From: UBA10349 sp003485905
GTDB taxonomy: Bacteria; Pseudomonadota; Gammaproteobacteria; Arenicellales; Arenicellaceae
Direction: 5' to 3'
DNA: 64,000 nucleotides
Assembly: GCA_943787185.1 (NCBI GenBank)
Contig: CALSLL010000001.1
Location: 186,001-250,000, forward strand
Under the pieces are notes generated by a model. It did not search any database. It worked only from the letters and a program-made list of their open reading frames with translations, and was not told where the DNA came from. The translations under genes and the position numbers were made by a program. Of this stretch, positions 27,755 through 37,617 are shown in pieces; positions within the stretch are counted from its first letter, which is position 1; each line of letters starts with the position of its first letter.

Positions 27755-29486
27755 CTAATTTACCAGCGGTCTACCACCGGCAGGGTTTATTCCATTATGA
27801 AAACCACCTTGGTCTCGCACTACCTGACCAACACCGTTCTCGTCATATTTAACCCAAACCATGTGGGTCACCACGCTGCGGCATATCGATAACCTTTAGT
27901 TGTTCTTTTGTTGTCGCATCAAATACGTAAATCCTACCTTCGCCATTACTGGTTACCCACATTTCTTTGCCATCTGGAGACAGCAGCACGTGATCAGCCT
28001 GATATCCTGAAAAGACCGTTTCCAAGCCTCGGCCGGTCTTTGTATCCACTACGGTCAAGGTACGCCCAATAACGCCGGTTGCCTCTCCCTTATTAGAAAT
28101 CCAAAGTTCAGTTTCATCTACATTTAGAGTTCCGCCATACGGCCCAATACCGGTTGGCGTAGACCACTCAATCGCACCGGTAGAATTATTGATTTTTGAA
28201 ACGTTGGCTGACCCGGCGGCAGGAACGTAGAGATAATCGCTGTCGGAATCAATGATAATCCAATCACCTCGAAAACCGCTATAAGGATATTCTGCAACGA
28301 CTTCCCAAGTCTCTGGATCAAGTTTGGACACCCAATAGGGTAACGACGTCGTCGCTTGCCAAGAAGCTACTCTAGCGGCACCATCTAGCATGCCACCATC
28401 ATTACCCGGTTGCATTAAGATGTAGATAAACTCGTTGTCGGTATATGCGGTATAACTACTTCCACCAAGATCTTCAGACCGAACTCCGCCGATAATCTGA
28501 TCAGTTTCCGGGTCGAACAAAAATACATCTAACCCACCCGGGCTAGCGATAAAGGTGTCAATGAGCAAGTACTTATCTTGGAATATCTGTGCATGATGAG
28601 TACGCCCACCTACATCTAATTGCTTTATTGGCTGTAAAGTCAACGCATCTACTTTAAGCAAGGTTGCGGGAACTCTTAACGCGCGCCCTCCTTGAGGCGC
28701 TACTCCACTACTTGGTCCAATAATGTATACGTAACGGGCATCGGGAGTTAACACCGTAGTATGTACCGCACCACGCAATTCTTCTGGCATGGCCCCTGAC
28801 ACGATAACCTCTTTAGTATCAGCATCACCAATCACAACCTGGGTGTAGTTTGAAGGCTCGACATCGCGCACCCGACGAGCCGTCGTCCCAATATTTTGAT
28901 AGAAATAAGTCTTTCCAGGCTCTGGGCTGAACACCGCTTCACCATTGTCATAAGTAGCAAGCTCTGTCACTTGATAGTCTTGCTTCAAACTTCCAGTCTT
29001 AGCTTTACGTTGCCAATCTTCAACAACCGTATCAAACGACTGTATCTCAAGCACTTTTTTATCTCGTGCTGTCAATGCAAAAACTGTCGCGTCTGCTTTT
29101 GCGGCAAGCATCGCGGTGAGCTCTGTCCGCCAACCGTTAACGTCATCTAGGCTTGTAGAGTTCCCACCTAGATCTCTAATATATACAGACAATGCTAAAA
29201 GATCGTCAACACTGGGATTTAACTCACTAACAATAACGGCCATTTGTGGATTGGAGTCCAGCTGCTCCTGAATATCCAAAGGCGTTGGCCCGTTAAGCAA
29301 GGTTGGTCCTACACCGCCTGATGCATCATCGGAATGACAGACCCAACATGAAACCCGCTCGAAATAGAGTTCCTTGCCCTTGGCGCTCATTGCTTCAAGG
29401 TCTATCGTGCTATCCATCTGAGCAAATACCGGGCCCACAAGGAAAGTTAAAATACCTAAGAGTAAAGAAAGTTTTTTGCGGTTCAT
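27755..29486 (-). pseudogene. Tandem paralogue 2 of the cytochrome c / propeller protein, 3' end frameshifted
   Basis: The first 545 codons match paralogue 1 closely: signal peptide, RVSCWVCHSDD haem motif, the same propeller blades. Near 27858 five bases present in paralogue 1 (in HGLVWVQYDENG) are missing, giving HGLG-stop. Resuming the other frame gives WVKYDENGVGQVVRDQGG and GINPAGGRPLVN, ending at 27755. The loss removes only ~30 residues, so the protein may still fold; I call it a probable pseudogene or shortened form. The ribosome site is weaker (GGGG for GGAG) than in paralogue 1. Confidence 0.75.
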
Positions 29487-29810
29487 AATTACCCCAGTAA
29501 GCGCGCGCGAGTGCGTAGATTTACGAATTCCGGATGCTTGTTATTTCGTAAATATGTCGATCTTTAGCTTATTTTCGATAATTCTAACACCCCAAATAGA
29601 CTCTATGCTAATTTATGCGCCTTGCTAACAAAAATACCATGCATGCTAAGTCCTCACTTCGACTATCGCAGTGCCGACTAGTTACCCGCAATCAAATATG
29701 ATGCAGTGAGTAATGTCTAATCTTAAAGCTGCTTTATATCTATAGGTTAGCGATTAGTTCGTCGTCAACAAAATAGCAATTCACCTGCACTCACCTGAGG
29801 AGAGTAACTT
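29487..29810. other. Gap with no gene (324 bp)
   Basis: AT-rich spacer between the divergent cytochrome/propeller and DUF1499 genes. It should hold both promoters, but I see no clear repeat, hairpin terminator or conserved element. Confidence 0.5.
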
Positions 29811-30647
29811 ATGTCATTTCTAAAGAACCCAAAACTCTGGGCTAACGTGGCCTTAGTTGCCAGCATTACCTGTATCTTGGCAGTTATTGCATCGATTGTA
29901 GGAGTTAGAATGGATGCAATGGGCTTTCGTACCGCGACATCCATACTGCGTACCGTAGTACAGGCCGGATTGATAGTGTTTGTGCTCGCAGCGTTAACTA
30001 TGCTCCTTTCACGCACTAACCGAACTGCAAGAAATCGAAGTGCTCTTGCAGCTGCGCTAGTTGTAATCCCATTGGCAGGTATTATTAGCGTTCAGCCAGC
30101 CGGGACTCCATTATTTGCAGGCGCGCCTCCTGGCCCGCCCGTCACAGGAATGGCTGGAACGCCTTCTCAAGGAATGGCTGTGGGCATGGGCGTAGGAATG
30201 GGTGGTGGTGCAGCTGGGCGAACCCCACCACTAAACGACATTTCTACTGACACACAAGATCCACCCTTGTATAACGCTGTCATCCCTCACCGTCCACAAG
30301 GAAGTAATACAGTCGAGTACCCGGGCGCAATTGCTGCACAGACACAAAAACAATTATTTCCGGATATTGCCCCAATTGAATCTGAGCTCTCTATGGATGA
30401 TGCGATACAGCGCGCTCTGCGAGTTGCTGAAGATATGGGCTGGGAAATAATTGCGCAAGGCCTTACTGATGGCGTAATCGAAGCCGTAGCGACAACAAGA
30501 TTCTTTGATTTTCAAGATGACGTAGTAATTAGGGTACGCGCAAACGGAACTGGAAGTATTGTCGATATACGTTCGCACTCTAGAATTGGCAGAGGAGATC
30601 AAGGCAAAAATGCTGGACGCGTGCGCGATTTCATAGCGGCGTTTTAG
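29811..30647 (+). CDS. DUF1499 family membrane protein
   Basis: A 278-residue protein. Three hydrophobic segments (VALVASITCILAVIASIVG, VVQAGLIVFVLAALTML, ALAAALVVIPLAGIISV) are followed by a Gly/Met-rich low-complexity linker (GMAVGMGVGMGGG) and a C-terminal DUF1499 domain (STDTQDPPLYNAV, DDAIQRALRVAEDMGWEI, DVVIRVRANGTGSIVDIRSHSRIGRGDQGKNAGRVRDF). The last part is the family's conserved block. Function unknown; DUF1499 proteins are usually in the envelope. GAGGAG upstream supports the start. Confidence 0.88.
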   Translation: MSFLKNPKLWANVALVASITCILAVIASIVGVRMDAMGFRTATSILRTVVQAGLIVFVLAALTMLLSRTNRTARNRSALAAALVVIPLAGIISVQPAGTPLFAGAPPGPPVTGMAGTPSQGMAVGMGVGMGGGAAGRTPPLNDISTDTQDPPLYNAVIPHRPQGSNTVEYPGAIAAQTQKQLFPDIAPIESELSMDDAIQRALRVAEDMGWEIIAQGLTDGVIEAVATTRFFDFQDDVVIRVRANGTGSIVDIRSHSRIGRGDQGKNAGRVRDFIAAF

Positions 30648-30908
30648 ATAATTACTCAGCAGGCAGATTTACAAGCTAACGGGCGAAGAAAACTTTTCAA
30701 CGCCCGCTATATTCTAGTATTAGCTATGTTAACTGCACAGCTAATTCGTTTATAATCGCATATCCCTAAATGTTATAAGTTTTATCGACTTTTTGACTAG
30801 AGTGCTATCGAAACTTTGTCAAAACCCTCATAAAAATTATGATGTTTAACTTGGGACACTGAATATTTAGCACTCCCCCTATCGAATTATCAATCAGGAG
30901 AAACTGAA

Positions 30909-31931
30909 ATGACTAAAGTCGCTGTAGTTGGTTATGGCGTAATCGGGCAGCGCTTGGCGGATGCTGTTGCCGCGCAAGATGATATGGAACTGGTCGGAAT
31001 TGCCGACCTCGCCCCTACAATTACCCTACGTGCACTGGTTGAGCGCGGCATGCCCTATGATCTTTATTGTGCTGTTCCTGGCCAGGAACATAATCTTGAA
31101 GACGCAGGTATTCCGGTAACAGGCACTCTGGAAGAACTAATTCAAAAAGTAGATATCGTATTAGACGCGACTAGCCCCGGGATTGGCGCTAAGAACAAAG
31201 CTCTTTATGAAAAACATGGTAAAAAAGCGATTTTTCAGGGTGGCGAGAAAAATGACATCGTTGATGTGTTTTTTCACGGATATGCAAACTACCCAAAAGG
31301 CGTTGATGCCGACTTTCTGAAACTGACCTCATGTAATACGACTGGCTTAATCAGAACGGTCCACTGGCTAGACCAAGCTGTTGGTGTAGAAAAGGCGGCA
31401 ATTACTATCATCCGCCGCGTGGCTGATCCAGGTGATACATTCCGAGGCTTAACCAACAACCTGCAAATCGAACCAGTCCCAAATCATCAGGCGGTAGACC
31501 TAATGACGATTATGCCGCACGTTGATTGCACGGGTGTCTTGGTGCACACGCCGGTAACTCACGGCCATATCATTAGTATTGTCGCGAAGACTAAAAAAGA
31601 TATATCTCCCGAAGAAGCGATTGCATTGTTTAAGACGCATCCACGCATGAAGGTAGTCAAAATAGCTGATGGGTTCGATTCTAATGGAGCTTTTTTCCGA
31701 TATGCTCGGGACAAAGGCAATATGCGCGCGGACATGTACGAGGTTGGTCTATGGGAAGAAACAGTCGCCAAATCTGGTGATGACTTAATTTTCTCAATTA
31801 ACATTCCTCAAGAAGCCATTACTATCCCTGAAACGATAGATGGGATTCGCGCTGCAACGGGCATGCAAACCGACGGTGCTGAAGCTGTAGCTTTGACTAA
31901 CAAATATTTGAATATGAGCGCCCCTGGATAG
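30909..31931 (+). CDS. Type II (archaeal-type) glyceraldehyde-3-phosphate dehydrogenase
   Basis: A 340-residue phosphorylating GAPDH of the archaeal class, not the usual bacterial GapA. It starts MTKVAVVGYGVIGQRLADAV (Rossmann nucleotide loop), then ADLAPTITLRALVERGMPYDL; the catalytic cysteine is C142 in KLTSCNTTGLIRT, the archaeal signature. The C-terminal portion (NLQIEPVPNHQAVDLMTIMP, LVHTPVTHGH) also fits. It converts glyceraldehyde-3-phosphate and 1,3-bisphosphoglycerate, using NAD or NADP in the family. The next gene, 5 nt on, encodes phosphoglycerate kinase. CAGGAG precedes the ATG. Confidence 0.93.
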   Translation: MTKVAVVGYGVIGQRLADAVAAQDDMELVGIADLAPTITLRALVERGMPYDLYCAVPGQEHNLEDAGIPVTGTLEELIQKVDIVLDATSPGIGAKNKALYEKHGKKAIFQGGEKNDIVDVFFHGYANYPKGVDADFLKLTSCNTTGLIRTVHWLDQAVGVEKAAITIIRRVADPGDTFRGLTNNLQIEPVPNHQAVDLMTIMPHVDCTGVLVHTPVTHGHIISIVAKTKKDISPEEAIALFKTHPRMKVVKIADGFDSNGAFFRYARDKGNMRADMYEVGLWEETVAKSGDDLIFSINIPQEAITIPETIDGIRAATGMQTDGAEAVALTNKYLNMSAPG

Positions 31932-31936
31932 CGTTC

Positions 31937-33175
31937 ATGACTGATATTAGTAAAATTCATTCGATTGATGAAGGAGCGTTCGCTGGAAAGCGAGTGCTCC
32001 TTCGAGTCGACATTAATTGTCCAATTGACAAGCAAACCGGCAAAATTGCCAATGACAACCGAATCGTCAAAAGTATCCCCACGATTAAGGATTTAATGGA
32101 TAAAGGCGCTCGACTTGCCATTATTGCGCATCAGGGCGATACGACCGATTACGCTTCTCTGATTAGCTTGAGCGAGCACGCAACCCGATTGAGTGCCGCA
32201 CTAGGAAGGCCGGTTGGTTTTATCGAAGACGTAGCTGGCCCAGCAGCAGTAGACAAAATAATGGCGCTTGGCGATGGCGAAGTTATACTGCTCGATAACT
32301 TGCGTTATCTAACGGAAGAAGTTTCAACTTTTGAAGACAGCGTGGCGCAGGACCCTGCCGATATGGGAAGCTGTTATCTAGTGCGCAGACTAGCACCGGT
32401 TTTTGATAGCTACGTGAATGATGCCTTTGCAGCAGCCCACCGAAACTCGCCATCGATGGTAGGGTTTCAAGAAGTGCTGCCTTCTTATGCTGGTCGATTA
32501 TTAATGCAGGAACTAGCAGCCTTGCAATCAATCACCGACAACCCAGCTAGACCTTGCATCTATATGTTAGGTGGCTCACGCGCAGGCGATGCCTTCGGCA
32601 TGATAGAACAGGTATTGAAAGATGGCTCCGCTGACCAACTCCTATTGAGTGGCTTAGTCGGTCAGATCTTCATGATGGCGGATGACATTAATATTGGTAA
32701 GTCGTCAGCCGGTTTCATACGTCACAAGGGCTTCGAGCAATACATAACGCCAGCTAAGGAATTTCTTAGCAATTATCGCGATAAGATATCGTACGCAGGT
32801 GATGTTGCGGTAGACGTTGATGGAGAACGAAAAAATGTTAGCTTGAATGACGTTACTGATGATCAGGATATATCTGACATCGGAGATCAAACCATTGAAG
32901 ATTACGTAGCCGCAATTGCTGCTGCAAAAACCATTTTTGTAAATGGCCCGGCAGGCATTTACGAAAGTGAACTGTTTGAAAAAGGAACCAAGTCACTCTG
33001 GAATGCGGTCGCGGACTCAAATGGATTCTCTGTGATCGGGGGTGGTGATTCCGTCACATCGTTTGCCAAATACACAGAGCTCTCGAAACTAAACTACGTT
33101 TCAACAGCAGGTGGGGCATTAATCAGATATTTATCGGGCGTTCGACTACCTTTACTGGAAGCAATATCTAAATAG
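31937..33175 (+). CDS. pgk: Phosphoglycerate kinase, archaeal-like
   Basis: A 412-residue PGK: it forms 3-phosphoglycerate and ATP from the product of the preceding enzyme. The N-domain has RVLLRVDINCPIDKQTG and IIAHQGDTTDYASL, and SYVNDAFAAAHRNSPSMVGF is the substrate-binding core; the C-domain has IFVNGPAGIYES and GGGDSVTSF for nucleotide. Details such as AHQGDT, SCYLVRRLAPVFDS and YMLGGSRAGDAFGMIEQVL follow archaeal PGKs as I remember them rather than the bacterial type. It lies 5 nt after the GAPDH gene. Confidence 0.92.
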   Translation: MTDISKIHSIDEGAFAGKRVLLRVDINCPIDKQTGKIANDNRIVKSIPTIKDLMDKGARLAIIAHQGDTTDYASLISLSEHATRLSAALGRPVGFIEDVAGPAAVDKIMALGDGEVILLDNLRYLTEEVSTFEDSVAQDPADMGSCYLVRRLAPVFDSYVNDAFAAAHRNSPSMVGFQEVLPSYAGRLLMQELAALQSITDNPARPCIYMLGGSRAGDAFGMIEQVLKDGSADQLLLSGLVGQIFMMADDINIGKSSAGFIRHKGFEQYITPAKEFLSNYRDKISYAGDVAVDVDGERKNVSLNDVTDDQDISDIGDQTIEDYVAAIAAAKTIFVNGPAGIYESELFEKGTKSLWNAVADSNGFSVIGGGDSVTSFAKYTELSKLNYVSTAGGALIRYLSGVRLPLLEAISK

Positions 33176-33214
33176 TATTTATAGAATTGTCAGACTAAAC
33201 GATTCGATCCAGTT

Positions 33215-34075
33215 ATGAGCTTCAGCGGCAGCAAACACTATATTTCAACCGACGATCTAAGTTTAGCGGTAAATTCTGCTGTTGTTTTAGAACGCCCATT
33301 GCTGATTAAGGGCGAACCCGGCACGGGTAAAACAATGCTTGCTGAAGAAGTAGCTGGCGCGCTGAACAAGCGTCTCATTACCTGGCATATAAAATCTACT
33401 ACCAAGGCGCAACAAGGGCTTTACGAGTACGATGCAGTATCTCGCTTGCGTGACTCACAGCTTGGAAAAGAAAACATCAACGATATTGCGAATTACATAA
33501 AAAAAGGCAAACTTTGGGAGGCATTTACCTCTGATGAGCAAGTCGTATTACTCATCGATGAAATTGATAAAGCTGACATTGAATTCCCTAATGATCTTCT
33601 TGTTGAAATCGACAAAATGGAATTTTATGTTTACGAGACTGGGGAAACCATTCGCGCTAAGCACCGCCCTATCATTATAATTACGAGTAATAACGAAAAG
33701 GAATTACCAGATGCATTTTTACGCCGCTGTTTTTTCCATTTTATTAATTTCCCGGACCGGGAAACAATGGAAGCAATCATCGCCGTCCACCACCCAGACG
33801 CGAAAAAGGACCTAGTCAGTGAAGCACTGGACGTATTTTTTCAGATTCGAGATGTCCCAGGAATCAAGAAAAAGCCTTCAACTTCTGAGCTCATCGACTG
33901 GCTAAAACTGCTACTTGCTGACGATATTCGCCGTACCAGGCTGAACGAGCCAAATATCAAACAAAAATTGCCCCCGCTCTATGGCGCGCTATTAAAAAAT
34001 GAACAGGACGTAGATTTATTGGAGCGACTGGCCATTGCAGAGGAACAAAACCAACAAGTTTCAATGCAACCTTGA
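33215..34075 (+). CDS. MoxR-family AAA+ ATPase (CoxD-like)
   Basis: A 286-residue AAA+ chaperone. Walker A GEPGTGKTMLAEE is at residues ~33-45, Walker B VVLLIDEIDKAD at ~110, sensor region IIIITSNNEKELPDAFLRRCFF and a C-terminal lid domain. The close match to CoxD-like MoxR proteins (TWHIKSTTKAQQGLYEYDA) and the VWA gene next door indicate a MoxR-VWA pair, usually involved in metal insertion or maturation of an enzyme complex. 39 nt after pgk, so probably in the same operon. Confidence 0.9.
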   Translation: MSFSGSKHYISTDDLSLAVNSAVVLERPLLIKGEPGTGKTMLAEEVAGALNKRLITWHIKSTTKAQQGLYEYDAVSRLRDSQLGKENINDIANYIKKGKLWEAFTSDEQVVLLIDEIDKADIEFPNDLLVEIDKMEFYVYETGETIRAKHRPIIIITSNNEKELPDAFLRRCFFHFINFPDRETMEAIIAVHHPDAKKDLVSEALDVFFQIRDVPGIKKKPSTSELIDWLKLLLADDIRRTRLNEPNIKQKLPPLYGALLKNEQDVDLLERLAIAEEQNQQVSMQP

Positions 34076-34107
34076 TCGGTTAATAAGTACTTCGATCTTT
34101 GTAGAGC

Positions 34108-35283
34108 ATGTTACTAGATTTTTTTGATAGCCTTCGCGACCAAGGACTGCCGGTTACATTTCGCGAGCTTTCTGATCTTATTTCCGCACTTGAGCAGCAC
34201 CTGGTATTTGCTGATTTAGAAAATTTTTACTATTTAAGTCGAACTTGCATGATCAAGGATGAGAAACACTTTGATAAATTCGATTTGGCATTTAAGGCCC
34301 ACTTTTCTGAGATTGAAGAATTTGATGGCCGGTTCGATAAGCTACGAGAGCTAGAAATACTCAGTCAGATGTTTCGTGAAAATCAAGCTATTAAAGAAGA
34401 CGGTGAAGACGGTGATTTTGGCACTTTACGCGGCCTGGCAGAGACCTGGGATAAAGGCTCAGATACGACGTACGACGGATATTTTGGACGTAATAAAGGT
34501 GTTGGCACCGCGGGCACCTCCCTGGCCGGCAGTACCAATGTGGACTCCGGAGCAAACCCCACTAGCAGTACCGATATAGGTAAGGGTTCCGTTAAACCCT
34601 GGGATCATCGCTACTTTAAGGAGTTGGATGGTAGTGTTCAACTCGGTACACGGAATATTAAAATGGCTATGCGGAGACTGCGTCGATTTGCGCGTAGCGG
34701 TGCCAACGAAGAACTTGATCTGGACGGGACCATTCAGGCGACCGCAAAAGATGCCGGGTTACTCAACATAAAAATGCGCCCCGAGCGCCACAACTCGGTA
34801 AAAATCCTCCTTCTTTTTGATATTGGTGGTTCAATGGATGCCCACACCAAAACGTGCGAAGAATTATTCAGCGCTGCGCGATCTGAATTCAAGTATATGG
34901 AGTATTTCTACTTCCACAATTTTATCTATGATTTCTTATGGCAAAACCACGACATGAATCAGGGCGAACTCATCTCTACCTTTGACTTGCTGCGCAAGTA
35001 TGCGTCAGACTACAAAGTAATAATTGTTGGCGATGCGGCTATTGGTACGCATGAGATAACTAGACCGGGCGGAAGTGTTGACTTCCCAGACAGCGAACCC
35101 GGTGCTACTTGGCTAAAACGGATTACTGCTCAATATGATAATGTGGTCTGGCTAAACCCAGAACCCTACGCCTATTGGCACTACAGCGAGTCTACAAGAA
35201 TGATTCGAGCATTGATGCACGAGCAAATGTATCCTATGACACCCAACGGTATCGAGAACGCTATGATCTACATGAGCCGCTAG
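34108..35283 (+). CDS. VWA domain-containing protein (CoxE-like)
   Basis: A 391-residue partner of the MoxR ATPase. The N-terminus (LLDFFDSLRDQGLPVTFRE) and the late VWA domain are typical of CoxE-type proteins; the metal site is LLLFDIGGSMDAHTK, a DxGxS variant of the MIDAS DxSxS, as is common in this group. A Gly/Ser/Thr-rich linker (residues ~145-170) separates the halves. The C-terminal portion has WLNPEPYAYWHYSESTRMI. 32 nt after moxR. A molybdenum enzyme target would fit the CO dehydrogenase precedent, but none is in this operon. Confidence 0.9.
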   Translation: MLLDFFDSLRDQGLPVTFRELSDLISALEQHLVFADLENFYYLSRTCMIKDEKHFDKFDLAFKAHFSEIEEFDGRFDKLRELEILSQMFRENQAIKEDGEDGDFGTLRGLAETWDKGSDTTYDGYFGRNKGVGTAGTSLAGSTNVDSGANPTSSTDIGKGSVKPWDHRYFKELDGSVQLGTRNIKMAMRRLRRFARSGANEELDLDGTIQATAKDAGLLNIKMRPERHNSVKILLLFDIGGSMDAHTKTCEELFSAARSEFKYMEYFYFHNFIYDFLWQNHDMNQGELISTFDLLRKYASDYKVIIVGDAAIGTHEITRPGGSVDFPDSEPGATWLKRITAQYDNVVWLNPEPYAYWHYSESTRMIRALMHEQMYPMTPNGIENAMIYMSR

Positions 35284-35288
35284 GTAAT

Positions 35289-36265
35289 ATGCACAAGAAT
35301 ATAATGAATATACGATCACTCAGTTTTACTTTTCTTCTTTTCTCGGCCGTCGCCGATGCTCACCACTCTCAATCCTATTTTTCCAAGGAGTTTTCTCAAG
35401 TAACAGGCACTATCCTGCAACTCGACTGGCGAAACCCGCACATTAGGTTCAATTTAGAGTCTATCAACAGCGACGGTAAACAGGAGGTATTACGAATTGA
35501 GACTAACTCCATCTATTACCTCGAGCGTGCCGGCATAACCAAAGACCGGATTAATGTCGGGGACAAGGTAACCGTAGGCGGATACGCATCGATTAAAGCC
35601 GGTGGCGAATTTCTGGGTGCAGAACTACAGTTGCCCGATGGTGAAAACTTACTGTTGATACGAGATGGAGTAACTACGCTATTTAGCGACATTGTTCAAA
35701 ATACACTAAGAGAAAATAAAGGGATATTTCGCGTTTGGAGCATTCCTCAAAACAATAATAGGGAGTTATATACCCCTCTCACAGCTGCCGCCGAAGCCAA
35801 GATGCAAGAGTTTGACCTACTAAATAACTTTACCACTCGTTGTGAGCCAGGCGGCATGCCAAGACTTATGTGGTATCCACACCCATACGAGTTCGAGGAT
35901 TTAGGCAATCAGATTTTATTACGCACCGAAATGTACGATGCAGTGCGAACTATACATATGGATAGATCAACACCGCCTGATGGAGAACCACATTCCCGTC
36001 TGGGCTATTCGGTGGGTCATTGGGAGGGCTCAGAACTAGTCGTCAAAACAAGCCTTCTAAATTGGGAATACTACGACACTCGTGGTATTCCTCAAAGTGA
36101 GTTGCCGAAGTGGTTGAGCGATACACCATAAGTAATGATCAAAGCCGATTAGACTATTTTATAACCACTACTGACCCTGAAACATTTACTGAACCGGCCA
36201 CTATTAAAGGACATTGGCTCGCACTAGGCGAAACTATTAAGCCATACAACTGCGAAGTCTACTAA
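35289..36265 (+). pseudogene. DUF6152 family exported protein with a late frameshift
   Basis: Starts with MHKNIMNIRSLSFTFLLFSA, a signal peptide, then HHSQSYFSKEFSQVTGTILQLDWRNPH, the DUF6152 beginning. The intact frame stops at 36131 (SELPKWLSDTP). Shifting the frame near 36104-36110 restores VVERYTISNDQSRLDY and TTDPETFTEPATIKG, ending with KPYNCEVY at 36265, which is the family's usual end. So one indel removes the last ~50 residues. Begins 5 nt after the VWA gene and appears to be the last gene of that operon. A truncated relative is at 45979-46656. Confidence 0.8.
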
Positions 36266-36286
36266 ATACATCAAAGTATAAGCCGA

Positions 36287-36958
36287 TTAATTCTGCGAAT
36301 ATCCCCGTCGAATAAGAGGGTTAAGTAGCCGATTAAAAAAACCGGTGAACTGAAGTGGCGCTACGGATACCGCCAGGCATATACAATCTTTATCACGAGT
36401 AGCAACAGGGGTGTGCACATGGTGTGAATTACGTATAAGGAAATCACCCTGCTGATAGAGACCGTCCTCATCTGAGAAACTACCTTCTAAAATAACCGTA
36501 TACTCGTCCCCTAAATGAGAATGCGTCGTTGCTGAACCGCTAGGTTTGATTTTCAATAATTCAATTTTTGCACTTTCGCCATCCCGAAATAGCTCAATAT
36601 TATGAATACTCCTAGCAACTCGTTGCCAAGACAAGTTCTGATAACTGGTTTTGACAAATTGACGTAAACATACTGGTATAGAACTATCGCCATAATAAGC
36701 CACATCGTGGTCATCGCTTTCGATACTATCAAGCCTCTCGTCAATCTCTTTAAGTACTGCATTCTTTACATCGCATGACACTTTTGCTGGATTAAGCTGT
36801 TGTAGAAGCTCGCCCCCAACCTTGTCTAAACGTTGCAAATTTTGACAACAGCTACCACAGAACTCTATATGTGCCGCAACGCACAAAGCCTGACCGAGTG
36901 GCAAACTACCAGCAGAATAAGAAGACAAAAGCTCCTCGCCTGGGTGATTCCTAATCAT
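36287..36958 (-). CDS. chrR: ChrR-family anti-sigma factor
   Basis: A 223-residue zinc anti-sigma factor. The N-terminal part holds His5 and HIEFCGSCC (His-x3-Cys-x2-Cys, H30, C34, C37), the zinc set of the anti-sigma domain. The C-terminal cupin has THSHLGDEYTVILEGSF and DFLIRNSHHVHTPV, which in the Rhodobacter protein senses singlet oxygen. It should release the sigma factor encoded 7 nt upstream, as an operon partner. It is convergent with the DUF6152 gene. Confidence 0.9.
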   Translation of the reverse strand: MIRNHPGEELLSSYSAGSLPLGQALCVAAHIEFCGSCCQNLQRLDKVGGELLQQLNPAKVSCDVKNAVLKEIDERLDSIESDDHDVAYYGDSSIPVCLRQFVKTSYQNLSWQRVARSIHNIELFRDGESAKIELLKIKPSGSATTHSHLGDEYTVILEGSFSDEDGLYQQGDFLIRNSHHVHTPVATRDKDCICLAVSVAPLQFTGFFNRLLNPLIRRGYSQN

Positions 36959-36965
36959 TCCATCA

Positions 36966-37553
36966 CTACCTCGCTACCAGAACTTGCATTTTCTTAAGCG
37001 CCAAACGGACACGCGACTTTACTGTTCCTAAGGGTAAACTTAATTCAGCACTAACCTGTTTGTGCGTCTTTCCTTCTAAATAGACTTTGTTCAATATTTG
37101 CGCCTGTTCCGTAGGCAAACTTTTCAGCCCGCTCTTAATATTATCTCTCAGCCGACCCTGGTGTGCTAAAAGAAAAGGACTCGGGCTATCATCTACAATT
37201 TGACTAAATATTTCCGTGGGGTCAACACCACTCGAAAATCGACCGTTTCTCCTCAAATAATCAATTCGGCAGTTCCGTGCGAGTGTAAATAGCCAGGTAT
37301 TAATATTTGCAAGTAACGGGTTGTAGCTTTTAGCTTTCAACCAAACACGAATCATAACTTCCTGCACGAGTTCATCAGCAACCAAGTCAGCTCCTGGCTC
37401 CTGAGCGAGGCTATAAGCCCGAATCAATGGGGCGTAGTGATCAAATAAAATTGTAAATGCCTGTTTATCACGAACATTCGCAACTAAAGCAATGCACTCG
37501 CTGAGCAATTCAACTTTATTATTCAGTTTGCTTGGTCGATCCACGGGTTGCAA
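36966..37553 (-). CDS. rpoE: ECF sigma factor (RpoE/ECF11 group)
   Basis: A 195-residue sigma-70 family regulator. Region 2 is ILFDHYAPLIRAYS through LVQEVMIRVWLKA and region 4 is LKSLPTEQAQILNKVYLEGKTHKQVSAEL with GTVKSRVRLALKKMQ, the DNA-binding helix. Only TTG (37553) or GTG are available as starts; AGGTG 6 nt ahead of TTG and the ECF promoter ~25 nt further upstream support TTG. It should be bound by ChrR, encoded immediately downstream. Target promoters in this window are given separately. Confidence 0.9.
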   Translation of the reverse strand: MQPVDRPSKLNNKVELLSECIALVANVRDKQAFTILFDHYAPLIRAYSLAQEPGADLVADELVQEVMIRVWLKAKSYNPLLANINTWLFTLARNCRIDYLRRNGRFSSGVDPTEIFSQIVDDSPSPFLLAHQGRLRDNIKSGLKSLPTEQAQILNKVYLEGKTHKQVSAELSLPLGTVKSRVRLALKKMQVLVAR

Positions 37554-37583
37554 TTCAGCACCTAAACTTCATTAACTAAGAAC

Positions 37584-37611
37584 TATACGCTCATGCCAAA
37601 TTTTTGGATCA
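37584..37611 (-). promoter_or_regulatory. ECF promoter of rpoE-chrR (autoregulation)
   Basis: On the minus strand, TGATCC (37611-37606) and CGTATA (37589-37584) with a 16-nt spacer precede rpoE by about 30 nt. Its -35 element forms the left arm of an inverted repeat (GGATCA...TGATCC) shared with the divergent promoter. Confidence 0.78.
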
Positions 37612-37617
37612 CTTGAA

